Assembly: GCF_014199395.1 (NCBI RefSeq)
Contig: NZ_JACIJM010000009.1
Location: 82,969 to 146,968 of the forward strand
DNA length: 64,000 nucleotides
Reading direction: 5' to 3'
Origin: Yoonia ponticola
GTDB lineage: Bacteria > Pseudomonadota > Alphaproteobacteria > Rhodobacterales > Rhodobacteraceae
Shown here one piece after another: positions 29,784-38,564 of the stretch. The notes beneath the pieces are model-generated. The model saw only the letters and a list, made by a program, of their open reading frames with translations, did not search any database and had not been told where the DNA came from. A program made the translations under genes and the position numbers. Numbering within the stretch: the first letter of the stretch is position 1; every line of letters starts with the position of its first letter.

Positions 29784-30232
29784 CGTTGGATGAGACAGAT
29801 CGCGCCTTGTTGCGCTTGTTACAGATTTATGCAGCCCAACCGACGGGACGTTTGGGAGACAAGTTGGGGCTTTCGCAACCCGCGACATGGCGACGGATCA
29901 GGCGATTGCAGGACGCGGGCGTGATTGCGGGGCAGCGGTTAACCTTGGATGCAGAAAAGCTGGGGTTCGGCGTCACTGTGTTTTTGGGGGTCAAATTGGC
30001 GACCAAAGGGCGCGTCAGTCTAGAGGACTTTGAGCGGGCCGTGTCTGCGATCGCGGAGGTGCAAAGCGTAGAGCACGTGTTGGGTTTATACGACTACCGG
30101 TTGCGGGTTGTGGCGCGCGATTTGGCCGATTTTGAACGCGTTTTGCGGCGTCGTATCATGACGATGCGGGGGGTTGGTAACGTTGAAGCCAATATCATGC
30201 TGAGCGAAGAAAAACTTGCTGGCCCGCTGTGA
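29780..30232 (+). CDS. Lrp/AsnC-family transcriptional regulator (second of two)
   Basis: 150 residues with the order of the first: wHTH (LDETDRALLRLLQIYAAQPTGRLGDKLGLSQPATWRRIRRLQDAGVI) and AsnC-type C-terminal domain (VEHVLGLYDYRLRVVARDLADFERVLRRRIM). It is a diverged paralogue of its neighbour, not a recent copy. The ATG overlaps the upstream stop by four bases (ATGA). Joint action with the first regulator on ilvC is inferred from position. Confidence 0.9.
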   Translation: MTLDETDRALLRLLQIYAAQPTGRLGDKLGLSQPATWRRIRRLQDAGVIAGQRLTLDAEKLGFGVTVFLGVKLATKGRVSLEDFERAVSAIAEVQSVEHVLGLYDYRLRVVARDLADFERVLRRRIMTMRGVGNVEANIMLSEEKLAGPL

Positions 30233-30310
30233 TTAGTACGGTTTGTTAAGCCTTTTGGTATAGGTGTCGCGTGTCCACAGTGGCTTGCGAGTTCCGAATT
30301 GAGGCGTCTG

Positions 30311-31021
30311 ATGTTTCCGCGACCGAAGACTATGAAAGCCGTTTGGCTATATACAGCACTTGCCTCCATGTGTTCGGTGGTCGTGACTATTATACTCGTG
30401 CATGTGGGGTTTTCGCATTCCGATACGGGGTTCCTATTGTTTAAATCCAGTCTGATCGCGCTTTGCTGTGCTGTTCCGACAACTTGGATTTTGTGGAATG
30501 AGATGCGCAAGAACGAAGAGTTGCTCGGCGAATTGCAAGGCCTCGTTGACCGCGATCGTCTGACCGATATTGCGACGCGTGACTATTTTTTTAGCCGTAT
30601 GTCTGCAAATCCGGACGCTTATGGGGTGTCGTTGATGGTCGATATCGATAACTTTAAATCCATCAATGATACGTTTGGACATTTTGCTGGTGACAAGGTC
30701 ATCCGCGAGGTTGCGACGACGTTGGCTGCCAATATACGGCCTGATGATATTGTATGTCGTTTTGGTGGTGAGGAATTTGCATTGTTTTTGCATCAACACC
30801 ATCAGGATGAAGGTCTGGAGGTGGCCGAAAGTCTGCGCCAATTAGTTGAGGCGATGTCGTTAAACTACGAAGGTCAGATCATCGAGGTTACGGTGTCGAT
30901 TGGTGGCTCGTTAAAGCAACGGATCGAGACGATTGAGACCGCGATCAAAGAAGCAGATGTTGCGTTGTATCGTGCGAAAAACGGCGGGCGGAATCAGACG
31001 ATTTTTTCGACGGTTGGATAG
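30311..31021 (+). CDS. Membrane-bound diguanylate cyclase (GGDEF)
   Basis: 236 residues from ATG 30311, with GAGG six bases ahead (a TTG at 30299 is the alternative). Two transmembrane helices (about 10-31 and 42-62) lead into a GGDEF domain. The active motif GGEEF is at 152-156, with DIDNFKSINDTFGH ahead of it, and an inhibitory I-site RxxD (RPDD, 143-146) exactly five residues before it. So it should make c-di-GMP and be product-inhibited. No periplasmic sensor domain is visible; the loop between the helices is short. Confidence 0.92.
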   Translation: MFPRPKTMKAVWLYTALASMCSVVVTIILVHVGFSHSDTGFLLFKSSLIALCCAVPTTWILWNEMRKNEELLGELQGLVDRDRLTDIATRDYFFSRMSANPDAYGVSLMVDIDNFKSINDTFGHFAGDKVIREVATTLAANIRPDDIVCRFGGEEFALFLHQHHQDEGLEVAESLRQLVEAMSLNYEGQIIEVTVSIGGSLKQRIETIETAIKEADVALYRAKNGGRNQTIFSTVG

Positions 31022-31105
31022 GGGAAAACATCGCATTCGAGATAGGCTTTGCTTTTCGCGCCATGCAGACTTACGTCCGGATGAGAACAGCGAACGGAGG
31101 CGACA

Positions 31106-32236
31106 ATGAACGACATATATAAATCAGACGTAGATCCCGATGGGCTAATGGAATTTTCGGTTGTTTTCACCGATCGGTCGCTCAATTCAATGTCCAAAGC
31201 GTTTCAAGGCGTGATGAACGACATCTCGAGCATGCTTAAAGACGTCTACAACGCCGATGCTGTGGCGATTGTGCCCGGTGGCGGGACATTCGGGATGGAA
31301 GCCGTCGCCCGCCAATTCGGCGCAAATGCCCACGCGTTTATCGTACGCAACGGTTGGTTTTCCTACCGCTGGACGCAGATTTTTGACGCGGGCGATTTTA
31401 CCGCCAAAACGACTGTTCTAAAGGCTCGCCAGTCTGGCAACGACACGCGCGCGCCTTTTGCGCCTGCGCCGATAGAAGAAGTCACAGCGGCCATTCGCGC
31501 AGCCAAGCCGGACGTCGTTTTTGCGCCTCACGTGGAAACCTCCGCGGGCATCATTTTACCAGACAATTACATTGCCGCCATGTCCGCGGCCGCCCACGAG
31601 GTCGGCGCTTTGATGGTGTTGGATTGCATCGCATCGGGCTGTGCTTGGGTCGATATGAAAGCGACAGGCGTTGATGTGTTGATCTCTGCACCGCAAAAAG
31701 GCTGGTCTGCCACGCCAAGTGCGGGGCTCGTCATGATGTCGGAACGCGCTGTTGCACGGATGGCGGATACGACGTCGAACTCCTTCGCGGCTGACTTGAA
31801 AAAGTGGCACTCTATCATGCAGGCCTACGAAAACGGCGGCCACGCCTATCACGCCACGATGCCAACGGACAGCTTGCGGGCGTTCCGTGACACGATGGTC
31901 GAGACCCGCGAGTATGGTTTCGCAAAGCTGAAAGACGCGCAATGGGCTTTGGGCGACGCGGTGCGGGCATATCTCGCGCGCAAAGGCGTGAAATCTGTGG
32001 CCGTTGACGGGTTCGGCGCACCGGGCGTCGTTGTCGGCTACACCGATGATCCGGCGATCCAGAACGGCAGCAAGTTTGTAGCCGAAGGAATGCAAATCGC
32101 GGCGGGCGTGCCGTTGCAATGCGACGAACCTGACGATTTCCGTACATTCCGCCTCGGCCTGTTTGGGCTCGATAAACTCTATGACGTCGATGCGACCATG
32201 GTGCGTCTGACTGGTGTATTGGATCGGGTGCTTTAA
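31106..32236 (+). CDS. Class V aminotransferase (alanine-glyoxylate/serine-pyruvate type)
   Basis: 376 residues of PLP fold type I. Lys198 in ISAPQKGWSATPS is the likely PLP lysine; VPGGGTFGMEAVARQF holds the phosphate-binding turn; HVETSAGIILPDNYIA and VLDCIASGCAWVDMKATGVD match alanine-glyoxylate aminotransferases, which in these bacteria handle glyoxylate, serine or taurine-derived substrates. An AACGGAGGCGACA Shine-Dalgarno region precedes the ATG. Its stop overlaps the convergent UbiH gene's stop by four bases. Exact substrate unknown. Confidence 0.88.
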   Translation: MNDIYKSDVDPDGLMEFSVVFTDRSLNSMSKAFQGVMNDISSMLKDVYNADAVAIVPGGGTFGMEAVARQFGANAHAFIVRNGWFSYRWTQIFDAGDFTAKTTVLKARQSGNDTRAPFAPAPIEEVTAAIRAAKPDVVFAPHVETSAGIILPDNYIAAMSAAAHEVGALMVLDCIASGCAWVDMKATGVDVLISAPQKGWSATPSAGLVMMSERAVARMADTTSNSFAADLKKWHSIMQAYENGGHAYHATMPTDSLRAFRDTMVETREYGFAKLKDAQWALGDAVRAYLARKGVKSVAVDGFGAPGVVVGYTDDPAIQNGSKFVAEGMQIAAGVPLQCDEPDDFRTFRLGLFGLDKLYDVDATMVRLTGVLDRVL

Positions 32237-33426
32237 CCCGCGCCAAGCCCTAATTTCATGAGGCCACGCCGTACTGGCTTGGCCTCATACAACGCTTTGA
32301 TTCCAGCGATCCGCAGTTCTTGCAGCATCCGTGCGTCGGACATCGACGCACGGTTTAGCGCATCAATTCCGCTGACCCGCAGTTTGACATTGCCGTGCCG
32401 CGCTTTGTTGTAGGCGTCCAGCATTTTGCGACTGCCTAATTCATTTTCGCGGGCCAAATCCAACAACACGGCCAAATCGCTGAGCGACATGTTCAAGCCC
32501 TGTGCGCCAATCGGCGGCACGACATGTGCAGCTTCTGCGACCAAGGCGGTGCGCGGGCCGGACATGGCGTCGGCGATTTGGGAAATGATCGGCCAGACCA
32601 TGCGGCGCGTTGCCAAGGTTAACGACCCATAAAGACCAGCCGAGCGCACTAACGCTTCAGACTCAAAGTCCTCGTCGGACAGCGCCATTAACCGTGTGAC
32701 CTCTGCGCCGCTTTCCATCCAGACCACGGCAGAACATGGTTCGCCTTCGTGGTCGGGTAAGGGGACAAAGGTGAACGGCCCGCCAGAGCGGTGAATTTCC
32801 GTTGAGACATTATTATGGGGTGACGGGTGCGTGACGGCAAAACTGATCGCCTTTTGACCGTAACGATTTGTTTTCACGCCTATATTCACTGCATCGCGCA
32901 CGGCAGAATTGCGACCGTCCGCACCAATCACCAACTTGGCTCGGACTTGCACGCCGCCTGTCAGCATAACCAAAGCTTCGGTTTCACGCGGCAGCAACGA
33001 CACAAATCCGGTGCCAGCCATGAATTCCACGTTTGGCAATTCTTTGAGCCGCGCCAGCATTTCGCGTCGCAAAAGCCAGTTTGGAAGGTTCCAACCAAAG
33101 GGCTTATCCGAGATGTCAGCGGCGTCGAAATCCGCGCTGACCCGCGCTTTGCCATGTTCGCCGCTGACGTCGGCGATGCGCATCACCTGTAATGGCGTCG
33201 CAAAAGGTGCCAGCCGATCCCACAATCCTGCCGCGTCCAGAAACGCTTGGGCGGGTTGCAGGAACGCGGTTGTGCGCAAATCTGCGCCCTCGAATGCGGC
33301 ATTTGTGACGGGCAGGGCGGGGTCCACGATAATAACGTTAAAGCCCGCCGCGCCAAAAGCCGCTGCCGCTGTTAACCCTGCGACGCCGCCGCCTGAGATG
33401 ACAATATCTGTTGTGATGCGTTTCAT
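32233..33426 (-). CDS. UbiH/UbiF/COQ6-family FAD-dependent hydroxylase
   Basis: 397-residue flavoprotein monooxygenase, probably one of the ubiquinone ring hydroxylases. The FAD-binding Rossmann motif is ISGGGVAGLTAAAAFGAAGFNVIIVD; VIGADGRNSAVRDAV is the DG motif; AEAAHVVPPIGAQGLNMSLSDLAVL is the second FAD/ribityl motif with the conserved PIGAQGLN sequence of the UbiH group. Position on the ring (C1, C5 or C6) cannot be told from sequence here. Confidence 0.9.
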   Translation of the reverse strand: MKRITTDIVISGGGVAGLTAAAAFGAAGFNVIIVDPALPVTNAAFEGADLRTTAFLQPAQAFLDAAGLWDRLAPFATPLQVMRIADVSGEHGKARVSADFDAADISDKPFGWNLPNWLLRREMLARLKELPNVEFMAGTGFVSLLPRETEALVMLTGGVQVRAKLVIGADGRNSAVRDAVNIGVKTNRYGQKAISFAVTHPSPHNNVSTEIHRSGGPFTFVPLPDHEGEPCSAVVWMESGAEVTRLMALSDEDFESEALVRSAGLYGSLTLATRRMVWPIISQIADAMSGPRTALVAEAAHVVPPIGAQGLNMSLSDLAVLLDLARENELGSRKMLDAYNKARHGNVKLRVSGIDALNRASMSDARMLQELRIAGIKALYEAKPVRRGLMKLGLGAG

Positions 33427-33560
33427 ACCCTAGACATATGCGCAGGCGGGCAGCGGGGCAAAGGGCGAATTGTCTCGTGTTGAAAAAACGGGCATATCGC
33501 TTGCATTGCGCAAGTCGACAATCGCCGCTATGTTGTTGAACAACAAAAGGAAAGCTTGTG

Positions 33561-34205
33561 ATGTTTGACCCCAAGGCTGGCCAAAAAGACGCCTATGCGA
33601 TGATCCTAGAGGCCATCGACAGCCATTCTTACGTGCCGGGCGACAGGCTAGTCGAGAGCGAACTGGCCGAACGATTTGGCGTGTCACGGACCCCAATCCG
33701 AGAGGCTTTGCAGCGACTTGAGACCCAAGGCTTGTTAACCCGTGACGGACGGTCGTTAATGGTTGCGTCACTAGATCACACGCAAATGGCGGAACTTTAC
33801 GTGGTGCGCGGCGAACTTGAAGGGTTAGCAGCGCGGCTTGCGGCCCGTCATGCAACCCCAGAAGAAGTGGGCGTTTTGCGCGATATGCTGGAAAAAGATC
33901 AGACGTTTTTGAATGATCCGACCGCGCTAAGTCGGGCAAATCGACGGTTTCATAAGCAGATCCACCTTGCCTCGCATAACCGTTTTCTTGTGCAGCAACT
34001 GGATCTTGTGCATCGCTCTATGGCGTTGCTAGCGACGACGTCTATAGCCGTTGAAGGGCGTCCAGAGGACACGTTAGCCGAGCATAATGCGATCGTGACA
34101 GCGATCGAAAATGGCGACGGCGATGCTGCTGATGCGGCGCTAAGAGATCACATCTCAAAGGCCTATGTCACGCGTCTGAAGTTGGACGCGCAGGCGACGC
34201 AGTAG
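33561..34205 (+). CDS. GntR-family regulator with FCD domain
   Basis: About 214 residues. Wing-HTH: SYVPGDRLVESELAERFGVSRTPIREALQRLETQGLL, the classical GntR pattern; then an all-helical FCD ligand domain (VVRGELEGLAARLAARHA, NRRFHKQIHLASHNRFL, EHNAIVTAIENGDGDAADAALRDHISKAY) with the Asp/His residues that bind metal and a carboxylate ligand. A GTG three bases earlier is an alternative start. Its 3' end overlaps the end of the convergent glycosyltransferase gene by 38 bases. The target is not evident. Confidence 0.9.
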   Translation: MFDPKAGQKDAYAMILEAIDSHSYVPGDRLVESELAERFGVSRTPIREALQRLETQGLLTRDGRSLMVASLDHTQMAELYVVRGELEGLAARLAARHATPEEVGVLRDMLEKDQTFLNDPTALSRANRRFHKQIHLASHNRFLVQQLDLVHRSMALLATTSIAVEGRPEDTLAEHNAIVTAIENGDGDAADAALRDHISKAYVTRLKLDAQATQ

Positions 34206-35934
34206 GGGCAGGGGGCAACAAGACCCCATGTGTGGTTTTGTCCCAGTAGAATGGTTTAAACGTTAGCTCGTAAAACCCTTTGTAGGCTGCAATTGCCGCC
34301 ATTGGGAAATACAGATGCACTGTCGGTATCCACTTGATCAGCCACATCTTTTTCGCCTTTGTGACACCTAATGCCAGCACGAACATGTTGGTTAATTCCG
34401 AGAACACAAACATGCCGACGACGGCGATCAAAACCCAGCCTTGCAGGTGGTCGTTCATTGGGTGATGCACCCCAAAAGGCATGACCCAAAATGACCATAA
34501 CACGGGTGCGAGAACGAACTGCGATAGGGTGCCTGCGAATAGGATTTGGAAGCCTAAGAACTTGCGCAGGCCTAATTCGCGGTACAACTTTTGCGGGTCC
34601 CGCATGTGCACGCCGTAGGTGATTGCGTAGCCTTTGAGCCAGCGCGACCGCTGCTTGACCCATGGCCAAAAACGCCCGTTTGCCTCTTCTTGTGTGGTTG
34701 TTGCGATCAATTCGGTTCGGTAGCCATGTCGCGCCAAGCGGACGCCAAGATCGGCGTCTTCGGTGACGTTATGTGCGTCCCAAGCCCCTAGTTTTTCCAA
34801 GATGTTGCGGCGGAAAAAGAGTGTCGTGCCGCCCAAGGGCACGACCAAACCGAGCCGTTCTAGTCCCGGTAGAACAACACGAAACCAGCCTGCGTATTCC
34901 AAGGCGAAGCATCGCGTTAACCAGTTTGCAGGGGCGTTGTAGTAGTCCAGAACCCCTTGAAGGCAGGCGACCTTTTCGCCACTTTTTGCAAAGTACTGTG
35001 CCACCTTTCGCAGCTGATCGGGGTCGGGTGCATCTTCGGCGTCGTAGACACCGACCAAGCTGCCGCGAGCGAAATCGAGCGCGTAATTCAATGCACGTGG
35101 TTTGGTTTTTAGGGCGCCTTGCGGCACCGCGATAGGCCTGATCCATGCGGGTAAATTTGTGGTGCCGAGCGATGCGCGGGTGGTTTCATCGTCCGCTTCC
35201 ATCACAAGGCACAGGTCCAAACGGTCGCGAGGGTAGTCGATCAGTTTGACCCGTTCCAGCAGGTGGGCTGCGATTTCCTTTTCCTTGTAGAGCGGGATCA
35301 GAATCGTGAAAATTGGTAAGGTTTCGTCGTCGATTTTCGAGATATCCGGCGCTTGGGGCTGTGCGAAGATGCCGACAATCGCGGCTGCGGCTTTTAAGAG
35401 TGTGTTTGCCGCCAATGTGATGATCGCCCAAAAGCTGAGCAGCACAAATCCGGTTACTGGCGATAAGGCGAACAGGGTGATGACCCCAAGTACGACCAGA
35501 ACCGAGCCGATGAGCATCAGCTTTGCATTCCATGTGCGACTGCTGACTGCGTCGGGAACGCGATTTTCGGCACGTTTGGTTAAGTCATCGACGTGGCCGA
35601 GGCTGATCGCACGAAATAGATGTTGTTCGGTTGTGATCGCCATGCGCACGGGGCCATAGCGCAGGGCTAAGGCCGAGCTATGTTTTTGAAATAATTCAGG
35701 TTTGTGGGTTAAGATCACCACGGCACCACCGATCCGCCGCCACGGTAGAATATGGTCGCGCAAACAGCGATGTGCGCCCCAAATATCAACCAATCCTGCT
35801 TCGGGGGCTCGCACGCAAGGGTTTATGACGGCGCAGCGGTAGGTGATGGCTTGGGATTGGGCGATGGTCAACGCGGTCGCGTCGTGCATGTCGACACGTG
35901 ACTTTTCGTCGAAATGCGCCTGTTGGTTAATCAT
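34168..35934 (-). CDS. Membrane glycosyltransferase family 2, cellulose-synthase-like
   Basis: 588 residues. An N-terminal cytoplasmic part of about 135 residues precedes two helices (around 140-190). The GT-A domain follows: FTILIPLYKEKEIAAHLLERV, VMEADDE, the DxD-like VYDAEDAPDPDQLRKV, LGGTTLFFRRNILEKLGAWD, VTEDADLGVRLARHGYRTEL (catalytic Asp) and QRSRWLKGY (Q/RxxRW). Four or more C-terminal helices complete the pore. Such processive inverting enzymes make beta-linked exopolysaccharides. No PilZ domain or BcsB partner is adjacent; the product is unknown. Confidence 0.9.
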   Translation of the reverse strand: MINQQAHFDEKSRVDMHDATALTIAQSQAITYRCAVINPCVRAPEAGLVDIWGAHRCLRDHILPWRRIGGAVVILTHKPELFQKHSSALALRYGPVRMAITTEQHLFRAISLGHVDDLTKRAENRVPDAVSSRTWNAKLMLIGSVLVVLGVITLFALSPVTGFVLLSFWAIITLAANTLLKAAAAIVGIFAQPQAPDISKIDDETLPIFTILIPLYKEKEIAAHLLERVKLIDYPRDRLDLCLVMEADDETTRASLGTTNLPAWIRPIAVPQGALKTKPRALNYALDFARGSLVGVYDAEDAPDPDQLRKVAQYFAKSGEKVACLQGVLDYYNAPANWLTRCFALEYAGWFRVVLPGLERLGLVVPLGGTTLFFRRNILEKLGAWDAHNVTEDADLGVRLARHGYRTELIATTTQEEANGRFWPWVKQRSRWLKGYAITYGVHMRDPQKLYRELGLRKFLGFQILFAGTLSQFVLAPVLWSFWVMPFGVHHPMNDHLQGWVLIAVVGMFVFSELTNMFVLALGVTKAKKMWLIKWIPTVHLYFPMAAIAAYKGFYELTFKPFYWDKTTHGVLLPPAPTASPARPTSDA

Positions 35935-35976
35935 AAATGCCTCTGGTTTAATACCAAAGGCATACCGCGAAACGAT

Positions 35977-36006
35977 TAACGCCCGGTTAAGGTTAACCGG
36001 GCGTTA
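35977..36006 (-). terminator. Perfect 14-bp inverted repeat after carA (likely terminator)
   Basis: TAACGCCCGGTTAA-GG-TTAACCGGGCGTTA, a two-base centre and 14-bp perfect arms, 16 bases after the carA stop and before the glycosyltransferase start, both on the minus strand. No clear T-run follows on the minus strand, so it may also be a protein-binding site for the glycosyltransferase promoter. Confidence 0.65.
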
Positions 36007-36021
36007 GGGAAATTTGAGAGC

Positions 36022-37176
36022 TTAACCGCGGGCGTCCATTGCCGCTGCAAACCGTTCAAACAGGTAGTAGCTGTCTTGCGGTCCGGGGCTGGCTTCTGGG
36101 TGGTATTGCACTGAAAACACGGGCTTGTCTTTTACCCGCAGACCGCAATTGGACCCGTCGAACAGCGACACATGCGTCTCGGTCACACCTTCAGGCAGGG
36201 TTTGCGTATCAACCGCAAAGCCGTGGTTCATTGATGTGATCTCGACTTTGCCAGTCTCGTAGTCCTTCACAGGGTGGTTCGCGCCGTGGTGGCCGTGGTT
36301 CATTTTGATGGTTTTAGCACCCAAAGCGAGCGCAAGCATCTGATGTCCAAGGCAAATCCCGAACACAGGAATGTCTGTTGCCAGTACACCTTTGATCATC
36401 GGCACGGCATAAACGCCTGTCGCTGCTGGATCGCCTGGACCGTTGGACAAGAACACGCCGTCTGGGTTTAATGCCAAAACATCTTCAGCGGTGGCGGACG
36501 CAGGTAGAACTGTCACGTCACAGCCAGCGGATGCAAGGCAGCGCAGGATGTTGCGTTTTGCGCCGTAATCGATTGCCACGACTTTGTGCTTTGCGTCTTT
36601 TTGTTCGCTATAGCCTTCGGGCCATGCCCACCGCATTTCGTTCCAATGATAGGATTGTGCGCAGGTGACTTCTTTCGCCAGATCCAGCCCTTCGAGACCC
36701 GAAAAACCACGGGCGGCGGCGACAAGCGCTTCGATATCAAAGTTACCTTCGGGATCGTGCGCGAGCGCCACATGCGGCGCACCTTGCTGGCGGATCGCGC
36801 GGGTCAAACGGCGCGTATCAACGCCGCCCATGCCGATCCGACCACGGCGTTCGAGCCACGCTGTTAACTCTTCGGTTGAGCGCCAGTTTGATGCGTTTGT
36901 CGGGTCCCATTTGACGATCATGCCTTCGGCGACCGGATCGGATGTTTCGTCGTCTTCGGGTGTGACACCAGTGTTACCGATATGCGGGAAGGTGAATGTC
37001 ACCACTTGGCCCGCATAAGACGGGTCTGTCATAATTTCTTGGTAGCCGGTCATTGCGGTGTTGAAACACAGCTCTGCGGTGGTCTGGCCGGTGGCACCAA
37101 ACCCGTGTCCGTAGAACAATGTGCCATCAGCAAGAGCAAGGCAGGCGGTTGGTTTTGGGGTCAGTTGGTCGGACAT
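36022..37176 (-). CDS. carA: Carbamoyl-phosphate synthase small subunit
   Basis: 384 residues from ATG 37176 (MSDQLTPKPTACLALADGT); the upstream in-frame ATG adds nine residues that look like leader. CarA is the glutaminase that feeds ammonia to CarB for arginine and pyrimidine synthesis. The N-terminal part has LCFNTAMTGYQEIMTDPSYAGQ and the class I amidotransferase part has the nucleophile in VFGICLGHQMLALALGAKT and the His-Glu pair in QYHPEASPGP. carB is not adjacent. Divergent from yqeY. Confidence 0.97.
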   Translation of the reverse strand: MSDQLTPKPTACLALADGTLFYGHGFGATGQTTAELCFNTAMTGYQEIMTDPSYAGQVVTFTFPHIGNTGVTPEDDETSDPVAEGMIVKWDPTNASNWRSTEELTAWLERRGRIGMGGVDTRRLTRAIRQQGAPHVALAHDPEGNFDIEALVAAARGFSGLEGLDLAKEVTCAQSYHWNEMRWAWPEGYSEQKDAKHKVVAIDYGAKRNILRCLASAGCDVTVLPASATAEDVLALNPDGVFLSNGPGDPAATGVYAVPMIKGVLATDIPVFGICLGHQMLALALGAKTIKMNHGHHGANHPVKDYETGKVEITSMNHGFAVDTQTLPEGVTETHVSLFDGSNCGLRVKDKPVFSVQYHPEASPGPQDSYYLFERFAAAMDARG

Positions 37177-37372
37177 GGGCAGATCCTTTTGAGGGGGCGG
37201 CATCCCCCGATTGGCGGCAAATTGTGCTGGACTTACGGTCTGGCGTCCGTGGGGTCAAGGTCAGAACCGCGCCTTGCAAACAAGGCGATCACGTCGCGGC
37301 AGTCTGCTTGTCATGACTGCAAATGCAGCGTAACCTGCACGTTCGTCTAACGGTACATGAACGGGAGTTATC

Positions 37373-37834
37373 ATGGACATGCGTACACGGGTCGCAACAG
37401 CCCTGAAAGAAGCAATGAAAGCGAAAGATGCAGAGCGTCTGTCGACATTGCGTTTGATCAATGCTGCGATCAAAGACCGGGATATCGCATTGCGCGGCAC
37501 CGAGGACGAAGCAAAAGGCTGTGGCGACACAGACGTGCTTGGTATCTTGGGGCGGATGGTCAAACAACGCCAAGAAAGCGCACGCGCCTATGAAGAGGGC
37601 GGGCGGCTTGAACTGGCTGAGAAAGAATTGGGCGAGATCAAAGTCATCGAAGACTTCTTGCCAAAACAACTGAGCGAAGACGAATCCGCGGCTGCCGTGG
37701 ATGCCGCCATTGCCGAAGTGGGTGCGACGAGCATTCGCGACATGGGCAAGGTCATGGGCATTCTCAAAGGCAAATACACCGGACAGATGGATTTCGGTAA
37801 AGTTGGACCGCTGGTCAAAGACCGGTTGGGTTAA
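37373..37834 (+). CDS. GatB/YqeY domain protein
   Basis: 153 residues; the whole protein is a YqeY domain, the helical tRNA-binding tail module of GatB. Motifs: MRTRVATALKEAMKAKDAERLSTLRLINAAIKDRDIA, MVKQRQESARAYEEGGR, EIKVIEDFLPKQLSEDE and RDMGKVMGILKGKYTGQMDFGKVGPLVK. Stand-alone YqeY proteins may assist tRNA-dependent amidation or tRNA handling. It is followed by a strong terminator and is often near carA in this group. Confidence 0.93.
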   Translation: MDMRTRVATALKEAMKAKDAERLSTLRLINAAIKDRDIALRGTEDEAKGCGDTDVLGILGRMVKQRQESARAYEEGGRLELAEKELGEIKVIEDFLPKQLSEDESAAAVDAAIAEVGATSIRDMGKVMGILKGKYTGQMDFGKVGPLVKDRLG

Positions 37835-37841
37835 GCTATCG

Positions 37842-37879
37842 GGTCAAAGCGGGCGCTCATGTTTGCTTTGACCTTTTTT
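37842..37879. terminator. Terminator after yqeY
   Basis: Stem GGTCAAAGC/GCTTTGACC (37842-37850 with 37865-37873), 14-base loop and six Ts. The T-run reaches into the stop codon of the convergent DUF2244 gene. Confidence 0.88.
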
Positions 37880-38369
37880 ATGTGGCTTTGAGTGCGCGTT
37901 TTAGATCGTCATACAGTTCCAAACGTTCGCGTTCATCCAAAAAACTGCCGATTTCAACTTCGCGTGGCCCGCCGCGCATGGTGATGTAATTTGGGACCGG
38001 ACCGCCTGTGGGATACAGGTGGACTGTGATCCAATAGCGGTTCGCCTCCCATGTTTGGTGTGATTTATCAGCGTTTTGGCGCATCAAGTTGGCGATATCA
38101 CCTTTGACCGTTAGCACTTCTAAAACTTCACCGCGTTTATAGCTGACGTTGAGCGCGAACCAAATGCCCCACAATGCCAAGCCGAAAAACGGCAGCAATC
38201 CCCATAGTACCGCTGAACCGATCACCGCGAGCAAGGGCAGGGCGAACATCACGATTGTTCCACCGACAAAGATCACAAAATCTTTGCGGAGTAGGGACCG
38301 ATAGGGCCACAGGCTGAGGCTCCAATCAGGTGATTTGTGCGGCGGCGGTGATGACCATTCGTAAGGCAT
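37878..38369 (-). CDS. DUF2244-family integral membrane protein
   Basis: 163 residues with a hydrophobic hairpin (about 32-75) and a cytoplasmic C-terminal domain. The pattern LSLWPYRSLLRKDFVIFVGGT, then SYKRGEVLEVLTVKGD, ANRYWITVHLYP and VEIGSFLDERERLELYDDLKRAL matches DUF2244 proteins of Alphaproteobacteria, sometimes found near cytochrome oxidase genes; ctaD is 2 kb away here. Function unknown. Confidence 0.82.
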   Translation of the reverse strand: MPYEWSSPPPHKSPDWSLSLWPYRSLLRKDFVIFVGGTIVMFALPLLAVIGSAVLWGLLPFFGLALWGIWFALNVSYKRGEVLEVLTVKGDIANLMRQNADKSHQTWEANRYWITVHLYPTGGPVPNYITMRGGPREVEIGSFLDERERLELYDDLKRALKAT

Positions 38370-38564
38370 GGTGGAAAACTAGCGCAGGCGAGGGGCGGGG
38401 AAAATATGATTTTTGCAGGACGGGTGTGGCTATTTGTCATGTGCATCCGGGCTGCGTGGTCAGGACACACATCTGTGAACGCGGAACCCGTGAAACGGCT
38501 CTAGCCATTTGGTTGCGGGCATGGAAAGTATAGGAAAATTCATCTTTTCGCAAAGGGTCACATC

